Of a stretch of DNA of 13,200 bases, positions 1 through 7,182 are shown piece by piece. Under the pieces are notes generated by a model. That model saw nothing but the letters and a program-made list of their open reading frames with translations. It made no database searches and was not told the DNA's origin. Made by a program: the position numbers and the translations under genes. The DNA comes from JABDGC01 sp964449835 (GTDB lineage Bacteria; Pseudomonadota; Gammaproteobacteria; DSM-16500). Location of the stretch: the NCBI GenBank assembly GCA_964449835.1, contig CAYVBZ010000063.1, positions 1-13,200 on the forward strand. The letters are read 5' to 3'. Within the stretch, counting starts at the first letter, position 1. The number at the start of each line of letters is the position of its first letter.

Positions 1-753
1 CCGCAATACCCTGCATCTAAATGGCATAACGAAAAAGAAGTCGCCAAAATGAATGAAAATCGTCAAGGTTCCTTGCTGGATTTCATTTGGGATTTCACCG
101 AACGTTTTCCCAAACACGTTGATGAATATGAAACGCTGCTCACAGACAACCGCATCTGGAAACAACGCACCGTGGGGATTGGTGTGCTCTCGCCGGAAAG
201 GGCCCTCGCGCTCGGCTGCACAGGCCCCATGCTGCGCGGTTCTGGTATTGCCTGGGATTTACGTAAAAAACAGCCTTATGAAGTCTATGACCAATTAGAT
301 TTTGACATTCCCGTCGGCAAAACCGGCGACTGCTACGACCGCTATCTTGTCCGCATCGAGGAAATGCGGCAGTCCAACCGCTTGATTCGTCAATGCGTGG
401 CGTGGCTGAAAAAAAATCCGGGGCCTGTCATGATCGACGACAATAAAATTGCCCCGCCTAAACGCGAGGACATGAAGACCAGCATGGAAGCCTTGATCCA
501 TCATTTTAAATTAATGACGGAAGGCCTTTGTTTGCCAGAAGGCGAGGCTTATGCGGCCATTGAACATCCCAAAGGCGAATTTGGTGTTTATCTCGTTTCC
601 GACGGCGCCAACAAACCTTACCGCATGAAAGTGCGTGCCGCAGGTTTTGCACATCTCGCCGCACTGGATGAATTGATACGCGGACATATGATCGCAGATG
701 TCGTTGCGGTCTTGTCGAGTCTGGATATTGTCTTTGGGGAGATCGACCGCTAA
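1..753 (+). CDS. nuoD: NADH-quinone oxidoreductase subunit D, C-terminal part (5' end outside window)
   Basis: This is the 49 kDa-type subunit of complex I, a peripheral-arm protein that helps form the quinone pocket together with NuoB and NuoH. The frame is open from base 1, so the ATG at 49 is an internal methionine and not the start. About 250 residues are visible, roughly the last 60% of a protein that is usually near 417 residues. Recognisable family stretches are NRIWKQRTVGIGV, MLRGSGIAWDLRK, GDCYDRYLVRIEEMRQS, SMEALIHHFKL, KGEFGVYLVSDG and the C-terminal LDIVFGEIDR. No frameshift or gap is visible. The quinone-contacting N-terminal region is outside the window, and whether nuoC is fused to it cannot be judged. 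The stop overlaps the nuoE start by one base (TAATG), suggesting translational coupling. Confidence 0.97.
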   Translation, partial: PQYPASKWHNEKEVAKMNENRQGSLLDFIWDFTERFPKHVDEYETLLTDNRIWKQRTVGIGVLSPERALALGCTGPMLRGSGIAWDLRKKQPYEVYDQLDFDIPVGKTGDCYDRYLVRIEEMRQSNRLIRQCVAWLKKNPGPVMIDDNKIAPPKREDMKTSMEALIHHFKLMTEGLCLPEGEAYAAIEHPKGEFGVYLVSDGANKPYRMKVRAAGFAHLAALDELIRGHMIADVVAVLSSLDIVFGEIDR

Positions 754-1262
754 TGAAAGAAACCACCCTAAATAAAGCACTTTTGTCCGCCGAACTCTGT
801 TCCAAAATTGAAGAATGGAACAAGCGCTATCCCCCGGAGAAAAAAGCCTCTGGCGTTTTGCAGGCCCTTCATTATGCGCAAGAAGCCAACGGGGGTTCCT
901 TGACAGAGGAGCTGATGGACGGTGTCGCCGACTTTCTTGAAATGCCGCGTTCTTCCGTCTATGAAGTCGCGACCTTTTATACGCTTTTTCATTTAAAGCC
1001 GGTTGGGAAACGCGTGATTTCTGTTTGTACGAATTTGTCCTGCATGCTGCGCGGCTCTGAAGAGATTCTCGAGCACTTGAAAAAACGTTTGGGCATCGAG
1101 GTGAATGAGACCACGGTGGACGGCCAATTCACGCTCTGCGAAGCAGAGTGTCTCGGCGCTTGTATTGGCGCGCCGATGTTTCAAATTGGAAAGCAGTATT
1201 ATGAACACTTGACGCCGGCCAAGGTGGACCAAATTTTGAATGAGATGAAGACAAATGGTTAA
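753..1262 (+). CDS. nuoE: NADH-quinone oxidoreductase subunit E (24 kDa, [2Fe-2S] N1a)
   Basis: This is a 169-residue thioredoxin-fold subunit of the NADH dehydrogenase module, carrying cluster N1a close to the FMN of NuoF. The length matches the family (166 in E. coli). The N-terminal helical part includes ALHYAQEANGG and SSVYEVATFYTLF. The expected cluster ligands are Cys92 and Cys97 (CTNLSC) and Cys133 and Cys137 (CLGAC). An extra cysteine at 129 lies just before the second pair. The start at 753 is supported by the overlap with the nuoD stop and by a purine-rich GGGGAG at 736-741, about 11 bases upstream, which is a rather long spacing. The 3' end overlaps nuoF by 8 bases. Confidence 0.97.
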   Translation: MKETTLNKALLSAELCSKIEEWNKRYPPEKKASGVLQALHYAQEANGGSLTEELMDGVADFLEMPRSSVYEVATFYTLFHLKPVGKRVISVCTNLSCMLRGSEEILEHLKKRLGIEVNETTVDGQFTLCEAECLGACIGAPMFQIGKQYYEHLTPAKVDQILNEMKTNG

Positions 1263-2529
1263 TGAAATTTGCTTTCGTACGCTCAAAGAGGAAAAACCCT
1301 GGGCGCTTTCGACTTATCAGCGTGTGGGCGGCTATGAACAATTGAAGCGCGTGCTGCGTGAAAAAATTCCGCCTGAAAAAATTATTGAGGCCGTCAAGAC
1401 TTCCACCTTACGTGGACGAGGCGGGGCGGGTTTTGCGACGGGGATGAAATGGAGTTTTATTCGCCATGATATTCCCGGTCAAAAATATGTGCTCTGTAAT
1501 TCCGATGAAGGCGAGCCAGGGACCTGTAAAGACCGCGATATTCTGCGCTTTAATCCGCATCAGGTGATTGAAGGAATGGCCTTGGGCTGCTATGCCATGG
1601 GTGCGAGCGTTGCCTATAATTATATCCGCGGCGAATTTTGGGAACCCTATGAACGTTTCGAGGCGGCTTTAGAAGAAGCCCGCCGCGAAGGTTTCATTGG
1701 AAAAAACGCAATGGGTTCAGGCATCGACCTTGAAATTTACAGCCATCTCGGCGCGGGCGCCTATATTTGCGGAGAAGAAACGGCGCTCATGGAATCCCTA
1801 GAAGGCAAAAAAGGCATGCCGCGTTACAAACCGCCTTTTCCAGCGGCACGCGGTCTTTATGGACGCCCGACCACGATTAATAATACTGAAACCTTTGCTT
1901 CTATTCCCGTGATTTTGCAGCATGGGTCTGAGTGGTTTCTCAAACTAGGAAAACCCAATAACGGCGGCTGCAAAATTTTTTCTGTGACCGGCCATGTGGA
2001 AAAGCCCGGCAATTATGAAATTCCGCTGGGAACACCCTTTAAAGATTTGTTGGCAATGGCCGGCGGTGTGCGCGCCGGTCATCATTTAAAAGCCGTGGTT
2101 CCGGGCGGCTCCTCTATGCCGGTTTTGCCGGCCGAGCAAATGATGGTGCTCGACATGGACTTTGATTCTCTGCAAAAAGCAGGCTCTGGCCTTGGTTCCG
2201 GTGCTGTCATTGTGCTGGACGAAACTGTTTGTATGGTGCGCTTCTTAGAACGGATCTCCCAATTTTATATGCACGAATCCTGCGGCCAATGCACACCCTG
2301 CCGCGAAGGAACGGGTTGGCTCTATCGTTTGGTCCATCGCATTGAGCGCGGGCAAGCAAGCATCGCGGATATCGAGAACCTAGGCCGCGCCGCTAAAAAT
2401 ATCGAAGGCCGTACCATATGTGCCTTTGGCGAAGCCGCTGCTTGGCCGGTGGGCGGCATGTTGAAGCATTTTTACAATGAATTTGTTGAGCATGTAAAAC
2501 AAAAGAGGTGTCCACTAAAATCATCATGA
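1255..2529 (+). CDS. nuoF: NADH-quinone oxidoreductase subunit F (51 kDa, FMN, NADH site, [4Fe-4S] N3)
   Basis: This is the 424-residue catalytic entry point of complex I. It oxidises NADH with FMN and passes electrons to cluster N3. The glycine-rich GRGGAGF at residues 54-60, followed by TGMKW, belongs to the nucleotide/FMN-binding region. GAGAYICGEETAL (166-178) is the second conserved flavin/NADH segment. The N3 ligands are Cys343, Cys346 and Cys349 (CGQCTPC) and Cys389 (ICAFG). Length is normal (445 in E. coli). The ATG at 1255 lies inside the last codons of nuoE, so the two are probably translationally coupled. The stop forms an ATGA overlap with the preferred nuoG start at 2526. Nothing is missing among the key residues. 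Confidence 0.97.
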   Translation: MVNEICFRTLKEEKPWALSTYQRVGGYEQLKRVLREKIPPEKIIEAVKTSTLRGRGGAGFATGMKWSFIRHDIPGQKYVLCNSDEGEPGTCKDRDILRFNPHQVIEGMALGCYAMGASVAYNYIRGEFWEPYERFEAALEEARREGFIGKNAMGSGIDLEIYSHLGAGAYICGEETALMESLEGKKGMPRYKPPFPAARGLYGRPTTINNTETFASIPVILQHGSEWFLKLGKPNNGGCKIFSVTGHVEKPGNYEIPLGTPFKDLLAMAGGVRAGHHLKAVVPGGSSMPVLPAEQMMVLDMDFDSLQKAGSGLGSGAVIVLDETVCMVRFLERISQFYMHESCGQCTPCREGTGWLYRLVHRIERGQASIADIENLGRAAKNIEGRTICAFGEAAAWPVGGMLKHFYNEFVEHVKQKRCPLKSS

Positions 2530-4925
2530 GCGACTTTATCGAAATTGAAATTGACGGCAAAAAAATTCAAGCCAAACCGCAGCAAACGGTGATTCAAGCT
2601 GCGGATGAGGCGGGAATTTATATTCCCCGTTTTTGCTATCACAAGCATCTTTCGATCGCGGCGAACTGCCGCATGTGTTTGGTGGAGGTTGAAAAATCCC
2701 CCAAGCCCATGCCCGCCTGCGCGCTGCCGGTTGCGAAAGACCTGAAGGTTTATACCAAATCGACCAAAGCGCTTGCCGCGCAACGCGCGGTGATGGAGTT
2801 TCTTCTGATTAATCATCCGCTCGATTGCCCGATCTGCGATCAAGGCGGGGAATGTGAGCTGCAAGATTTGGCGATGGGCTATGGTGCGCCTAAATCACAT
2901 TACTGTGAAGGGAAACGTTCCGTTGCGGACCAAGATCTCGGGCCTTTGGTCGCGACAGAAATGACCCGTTGTATTCAATGCACCCGCTGTGTGCGCTTTG
3001 GAGATGAAGTGGCGGGCTTGCGTGAGTTGGGCGCGATCAAGCGCGGCGAGGAAATGGAAATTACGACCTATGTGCAGCATGCGCTGCAATCTGAACTGTC
3101 CGGTAACATCATTGATATTTGTCCTGTGGGCGCTTTAACAGCCAAGCCCTCTCGTTTTCGCGCGCGGGCTTGGGAATTAACACAAACGCCAAGCGTGAGT
3201 CCGCATGATTGTATGGGTTCCAATCTGAATGTGCATACACGCAAGGGCAAAGTCATGCGCGTGGTTTCACGGGAAAATCCAGCCATCAATGAGACCTGGA
3301 TCGCGGACCGTGACCGTTTTAGCTATGAAGGACTGGACCATCCTGACCGGCTGACTCACCCAATGGTGAAGTTAGACGGACAGTGGGAAAAAACCGACTG
3401 GCTGCCTGCCCTTGATTTTGCTGTGGGGGGGTTACGCCGCGTCATGGCGACCAGCAGTGGAGATCAGATTGCAGGATTGGCTTCACCCAATGCCACGCTG
3501 GAAGAACTTTATTTATTGCAAAAACTGGTGCGGGGCCTTGGCAGCTCTCACGTCGATCATCGCTTAAGACAGAGCGATTTTCGTGATCAAGCGGAAATGC
3601 CGCTTTTGCCAGGACTCGGCAAACCCATTGAAGATCTCGAAAACGCAGACCGCATTCTCTTAGTCGGCTCCAATATCCAAAAAGAACAACCGCTCGCCGC
3701 GCTGCGTTTACGCAAAGCCTATTTGAAAGGCGCCGCCATTTTGGCAGTGAATCCGATGGACTATCGTTTTCATTTCCGTTTAAAAGCCAAAAAAGTTGTC
3801 TCACCAGCTGAACTAGTTTATGCCTTAGCAGGCGTCGCAAAAGTACTTGCCGAGGCAGAAAATACAACTCGAAGGGCCTCCTCCGCCAACCTCTTGGCCC
3901 TTTTGCAAGTCGTTGTGCCAGATGACACGCATCGTGTGATGGCAGAGCAGCTGAAGAAAGGCAAACAAAGCTTTATCTTATTAGGCAGCCTGGCCCTAAA
4001 TCATCCCGAATTTTCTGTTCTGCGTAAGCTCGCCCATTTTATCGCCGAAGCAACCGGTGCCCAACTAGGCTTTTTGACCGAAGGGGCCAATGCCGCAGGT
4101 GCCTGGCTTGCCGGGGCCGTGCCGCATCGCAGGCCCGGTGGAAAGGTCAATACACAAATCGGTTTAAACGCGACCGCTATGCTGGAAAAAAATCGCAAAG
4201 GTTATCTGTTACTGCAGGTTGAGCCAGAACTGGATTGCGCGAATCCGACTTTAATGCGCACGGCCTTAAAACAGGCTGATTTTGTGGTGGCTTTTTCCAC
4301 CTTTAATAGTCCGGACTTACAAGAGTGTGCGAATGTGATTTTGCCAGTAGCGCCTTTTACGGAAACGTCCGGCACCTTTATTAACGCGGCTGGGGTTTGG
4401 CAGAGCTTTAGACCCGTGGCCTCTTTATTGGAGAACACGCAACCGGCGTGGAAGGTGTTTAGCTCTATGGCTAATTTATTTCAGATGCCGGGATTTCGTT
4501 ATGAAAGCGCTGAAATGATTCGCGAAGAATTTCGCGCGCTGATTCAGCAGCAAGCGTCAGCAGGGACAGCACCGGTGAGCTGGAAGGATGTTACCTTGGC
4601 CGTCCCAGAAGAATTGGGTCTCACCCGAGTGGGCGAGATTCCGATTTATGCGGGGGATGCGTTGGTGCGAAGGGCCAAGGCCTTGCAGGCGACGCAGAAG
4701 ATTGTGGAAGGGGAGCTTGCGGCTTTGCGTTTGCATCCGCAATCGGCGAAGGAGCTGGGCTTTAGAGCGGGTGATAAAATTACGGTGAAACAAAAAAATG
4801 AAACTTTGAGTTTGCCTTTGGTGTTGGATGAAAGAGTCCCTCCGCGGGCGGTGTGGATTCCCGCGGGGACAAGAGAAACGGTGGAATTAAGTGAATTGTT
4901 TGGCACGGTAGAATTGACACGGTAG
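2526..4925 (+). CDS. nuoG: NADH-quinone oxidoreductase subunit G (75 kDa, iron-sulfur N1b, N4, N5)
   Basis: This is the largest peripheral subunit, 799 residues from the ATG at 2526, and it wires electrons from NuoF/NuoE towards NuoI. The N-terminal ferredoxin domain has N1b ligands Cys37, Cys48, Cys51 and Cys65. N5 is bound by His97, Cys101, Cys104 and Cys110. N4 is bound by Cys149, Cys152, Cys155 and Cys199. From about residue 220 there is a molybdopterin-oxidoreductase-like domain without visible cofactor function. It opens with HDCMGSNLNVHTRKGKVMRV, which lacks the cysteine set of the N7 cluster of E. coli and Thermus. The C-terminus (about 700-799) resembles the beta-barrel dinucleotide-binding-like end of this superfamily. 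I prefer 2526 because it makes an ATGA overlap with nuoF and because MSDFIEIEIDGKK starts as relatives do. An in-frame GTG at 2508 would add six residues, but it would use up the only Shine-Dalgarno-like GAGGTG (2505-2510). Confidence 0.95.
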   Translation: MSDFIEIEIDGKKIQAKPQQTVIQAADEAGIYIPRFCYHKHLSIAANCRMCLVEVEKSPKPMPACALPVAKDLKVYTKSTKALAAQRAVMEFLLINHPLDCPICDQGGECELQDLAMGYGAPKSHYCEGKRSVADQDLGPLVATEMTRCIQCTRCVRFGDEVAGLRELGAIKRGEEMEITTYVQHALQSELSGNIIDICPVGALTAKPSRFRARAWELTQTPSVSPHDCMGSNLNVHTRKGKVMRVVSRENPAINETWIADRDRFSYEGLDHPDRLTHPMVKLDGQWEKTDWLPALDFAVGGLRRVMATSSGDQIAGLASPNATLEELYLLQKLVRGLGSSHVDHRLRQSDFRDQAEMPLLPGLGKPIEDLENADRILLVGSNIQKEQPLAALRLRKAYLKGAAILAVNPMDYRFHFRLKAKKVVSPAELVYALAGVAKVLAEAENTTRRASSANLLALLQVVVPDDTHRVMAEQLKKGKQSFILLGSLALNHPEFSVLRKLAHFIAEATGAQLGFLTEGANAAGAWLAGAVPHRRPGGKVNTQIGLNATAMLEKNRKGYLLLQVEPELDCANPTLMRTALKQADFVVAFSTFNSPDLQECANVILPVAPFTETSGTFINAAGVWQSFRPVASLLENTQPAWKVFSSMANLFQMPGFRYESAEMIREEFRALIQQQASAGTAPVSWKDVTLAVPEELGLTRVGEIPIYAGDALVRRAKALQATQKIVEGELAALRLHPQSAKELGFRAGDKITVKQKNETLSLPLVLDERVPPRAVWIPAGTRETVELSELFGTVELTR

Positions 4926-4949
4926 GAATTTGAATGCGTTAGTGCGTTA

Positions 4950-5024
4950 TATAGTAGGTAGCCTAGCTTAGGTTACAAGTCATCCTGAATGACAGTTGTA
5001 ACCTAAGCTAGGTTACCTACTATA
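4950..5024. repeat. Nested near-perfect inverted repeat between nuoG and nuoH
   Basis: Two 29-base arms, 4950-4978 and 4996-5024, are reverse complements except at one place (G4961 opposite T5013), which would still pair as G-U in RNA. Inside the arms GTCAT (4979-4983) pairs with ATGAC (4989-4993), leaving a CCTGA loop and a two-base AG bulge. Each arm also holds its own 19-base hairpin: GTAGCCTA-GCT-TAGGTTAC at 4958-4976 and GTAACCTA-AGC-TAGGTTAC at 4998-5016. The outer ends are TATAGTAGG and CCTACTATA. No T-run follows on either strand, so it is not a classical intrinsic terminator. It could be an RNA-processing or stabilising stem within the nuo transcript, or a small non-coding palindromic mobile repeat. 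Which of these applies is inference. Confidence 0.93.
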
Positions 5025-5031
5025 AGTAAGC

Positions 5032-5035
5032 GGAG
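5032..5035 (+). promoter_or_regulatory. Ribosome binding site of nuoH
   Basis: GGAG lies six bases before the ATG at 5042, in GCGGAGAAAGTAATG. It fixes the nuoH start. It sits only 7 bases after the end of the long inverted repeat, so folding of that stem need not cover the site but would be very close to an initiating ribosome. Confidence 0.8.
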
Positions 5036-5041
5036 AAAGTA

Positions 5042-6064
5042 ATGGAAAGTGTAATTGCCCTAATCTGGCTGCTCGTCAAGATCGTCGCGCTCGTCCTCGC
5101 GCTGGTCGTGGTCGTGATTTACCTCACGTACTTCGAACGCAAGGTCATCGGCTACATGCAAGTCCGCATCGGCCCAAACCGCGTCGGTCCCCGCGGCCTT
5201 TTCCAGCCCTTCGCCGACATGCTGAAGCTGCTCACCAAGGAACTCATCTTCCCCACAGCTTCGAACCGTTATCTCTTCCTCATTGCCCCCATGGTCAGCT
5301 TCGGCACGGCCCTCGCTGGCTGGGCAATTGTGCCCTTCGATCAAGGCGCTGTACTAGCCAATTTAAATGCTGGCGTACTTTACTCCTTAGCGCTTTCTTC
5401 CCTCGGCGTCTACGGCATCCTCATCGCCGGCTGGGCCTCCAATTCCAAATATGCCTTGTTCGGCGCCTTACGCGCCGCCGCCCAGTCCATTTCCTACGAA
5501 ATTGCTATGGGCTTTGCCTTGGTCGGCGTCATGATGGCGGCGAACTCTCTGAACTTCGAAAAAATAGTCGAGGCGCAAAGCGGCGGTATCTGGCATTGGT
5601 ATTGGCTGCCTTTATTGCCCTTGTTCTTGGTTTACTGGATCTCTGGTGTTGCCGAAACCAACCGCGCACCTTTTGATGTCGCAGAAGGCGAATCTGAAAT
5701 CGTCGCGGGTTTCCATGTGGAATACTCTGGCGTCATGTTCGCGCTCTTCTTTTTTGCGGAATATGCCAGTATGGTGCTGATTTCCACTCTGATCTCCGTT
5801 CTTTTCCTCGGCGGCTGGCTGTCCCCTTTCCAAGGCATCCCCTATCTGGAAGATAAATTCACCTGGGTGCCCGGTTTTATTTGGCTATTCATGAAGCTCA
5901 GCTTCTTCGTATACTGTTACCTCTGGTTCCGGGCAACTTTCCCGCGTTTCCGCTATGATCAAATCATGCGCTTGGGCTGGAAAGTATTTATCCCGCTGAC
6001 TTTGGTGTGGATTGTCGTCATTGCCTTGGCTGTGCAATTTCATTTACCGCCATGGTTTAAATAA
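5042..6064 (+). CDS. nuoH: NADH-quinone oxidoreductase subunit H (membrane, quinone-site subunit)
   Basis: This 340-residue membrane protein of about eight helices links the quinone pocket to the proton-pumping arm (E. coli: 325 residues). After the first helix comes the conserved loop ERKVIGYMQVRIGPNRVG, then FADMLKLLTKE, which border the quinone channel. The acidic loop AETNRAPFDVAEGESE begins at residue 204, with Glu205, Asp212, Glu215, Glu217 and Glu219 on the proposed coupling path. RATFPRFRYDQIMRLGWK lies near the C-terminus. The start is set by GGAG at 5032-5035. It is the first gene after the only long gap in the operon, and its first 60 codons use a clearly different synonymous codon set from the end of nuoG. 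The stop is 9 bases before nuoI. Confidence 0.97.
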   Translation: MESVIALIWLLVKIVALVLALVVVVIYLTYFERKVIGYMQVRIGPNRVGPRGLFQPFADMLKLLTKELIFPTASNRYLFLIAPMVSFGTALAGWAIVPFDQGAVLANLNAGVLYSLALSSLGVYGILIAGWASNSKYALFGALRAAAQSISYEIAMGFALVGVMMAANSLNFEKIVEAQSGGIWHWYWLPLLPLFLVYWISGVAETNRAPFDVAEGESEIVAGFHVEYSGVMFALFFFAEYASMVLISTLISVLFLGGWLSPFQGIPYLEDKFTWVPGFIWLFMKLSFFVYCYLWFRATFPRFRYDQIMRLGWKVFIPLTLVWIVVIALAVQFHLPPWFK

Positions 6065-6073
6065 GGGCAAACA

Positions 6074-6568
6074 ATGCTGCAACGTTTAAAACATTATTTG
6101 AAGACAATTTCCCTCTTTGACCTGGTTAAAGGTCTAGGGGTCACGGGCCGTTATTTTTTTAAACGCAAAATAACCATTCAATATCCGGAAGAAAAAACAC
6201 CGGTTTCTCCCCGTTTCCGGGGCCTTCATGCCTTGCGCCGCTACCCCAACGGCGAGGAGCGCTGCATTGCTTGTAAATTATGCGAAGCCGTTTGCCCGGC
6301 ACTCGCCATCACCATCGAAGCGGAACCGCGCGAAGACGATGGTTCGCGCCGCACCACGCTTTACGATATCGATTTGTTCAAATGTGTTTATTGCGGCTTT
6401 TGTGAAGAGGCCTGTCCTGTGGACGCCATTGTTTTGACGGACATGCATGACTATCACATGGAAAACCGCGGCGAACAAATTCTGACGAAAGAAAAACTCC
6501 TGGCCATCGGCGATCGCTACGAAACTGAAATCGCTAAAAACCGGGCTGAAGAAGAAATTTATCGCTAA
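6074..6568 (+). CDS. nuoI: NADH-quinone oxidoreductase subunit I (two [4Fe-4S], N6a and N6b)
   Basis: This is a 164-residue ferredoxin-like subunit that carries electrons from NuoG towards the terminal cluster in NuoB. It has two classical 4Fe-4S motifs: CIACKLCEAVCP with Cys64, 67, 70 and 74, and CVYCGFCEEACP with Cys104, 107, 110 and 114. The N-terminal segment (LKTISLFDLVKGLGVTGRYF) matches the amphipathic helix that anchors the protein to the membrane-arm surface. It is a little shorter than E. coli NuoI (180), which is common outside the enterics. AGGG at 6064-6067, six bases before the ATG, overlaps the last base of the nuoH stop codon. The gap to nuoJ is 11 bases. Confidence 0.97.
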   Translation: MLQRLKHYLKTISLFDLVKGLGVTGRYFFKRKITIQYPEEKTPVSPRFRGLHALRRYPNGEERCIACKLCEAVCPALAITIEAEPREDDGSRRTTLYDIDLFKCVYCGFCEEACPVDAIVLTDMHDYHMENRGEQILTKEKLLAIGDRYETEIAKNRAEEEIYR

Positions 6569-6579
6569 GTGGAGAGTCC

Positions 6580-7182
6580 ATGTTAGTTGTACATATTGCG
6601 TTTTATGTTTTCGCCGTCCTCGCCGTGCTGTCTGCCGTGGTCGTTGTTACCGTGAGCAATCCAGTGCGCTCGGTTCTCGCTTTGGTCGTGACCTTCTTTG
6701 CCATGGCCGGCGTCTGGATGATTCTGAGCGCGGAATTTCTTTCACTGGTTCTCTTGCTCGTTTATGTCGGCGCAGTCATGACCTTGTTCCTTTTTGTGGT
6801 CATGATGCTGAACGCGAATATCACGAGTCGTCGCGAAGGTTTTATTCGCTACTTGCCTTTTGGCATTCTGGTGGTGCTTTTAATGGTTGGCCTTATGATT
6901 GTCGCCTTTGGGTCCCATTTCTCACTCCCGCCCCCCGCGTTGCCAGGGCCTGACTATAACAACGTGACCCAATTGGGCGCTGTGCTTTACACGGATTATG
7001 CCTATCCCTTTGAGCTCGCCGGCGTCTTATTGTTGGCTGCGATCGTGGCCGCCATCAGTCTCGCGCATCGCACGCCCAAGCGGCGCAAAACCCAAAACAT
7101 CAACGAGCAACTCAGTGTGCGCCGCGAAGACCGGGTGCGCTTGGTGAAAATGCCGTCGGAGAAGAAACATGGTCTCTCTTAG
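6580..7182 (+). CDS. nuoJ: NADH-quinone oxidoreductase subunit J (membrane)
   Basis: This is a 200-residue membrane subunit expected to have five helices, sitting between NuoH and NuoK in the membrane arm. The conserved third-helix region reads FLSLVLLLVYVGAVMTLFLF, the part known to change conformation in complex I structures. The upstream SNPVRSVLALVVTFFAMAG is also typical. The C-terminus after the last helix is a charged tail of about 40 residues (RTPKRRK, then RREDRVRLVK), somewhat longer than in E. coli (184 in total). GGAG at 6571-6574, five bases before the ATG, supports the start. The last 14 bases overlap nuoK in another frame. Confidence 0.96.
   Translation: MLVVHIAFYVFAVLAVLSAVVVVTVSNPVRSVLALVVTFFAMAGVWMILSAEFLSLVLLLVYVGAVMTLFLFVVMMLNANITSRREGFIRYLPFGILVVLLMVGLMIVAFGSHFSLPPPALPGPDYNNVTQLGAVLYTDYAYPFELAGVLLLAAIVAAISLAHRTPKRRKTQNINEQLSVRREDRVRLVKMPSEKKHGLS

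Noticed and set aside
49..753. Full gene starting at ATG 49
   Set aside because: The frame is open to base 1 and the codons before 49 continue the NuoD sequence, so it is a truncated gene and not a complete 234-residue protein.
2472..2864. Minus-strand 130-residue reading frame across nuoF/nuoG, and similar antisense frames elsewhere in the window
   Set aside because: They lie opposite strongly conserved nuo coding sequence and show no family motifs or plausible start context, so they are shadows of the real genes.
4930..4955. Possible promoter TTGAAT ... TATAGT before nuoH
   Set aside because: The spacer is only 14 bases and the -35 match is weak. The -10-like element is part of the inverted repeat arm. 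A second candidate, TTGTAA ... TATAAG (4996-5026), has a 19-base spacer and would start transcription at the ribosome binding site.
4950..5041. The palindrome as an intrinsic transcription terminator
   Set aside because: The right arm is followed by AGTAAGCGGAG, with no T-run. On the opposite strand the flank also lacks a T-run. The downstream genes are essential partners of the upstream ones.
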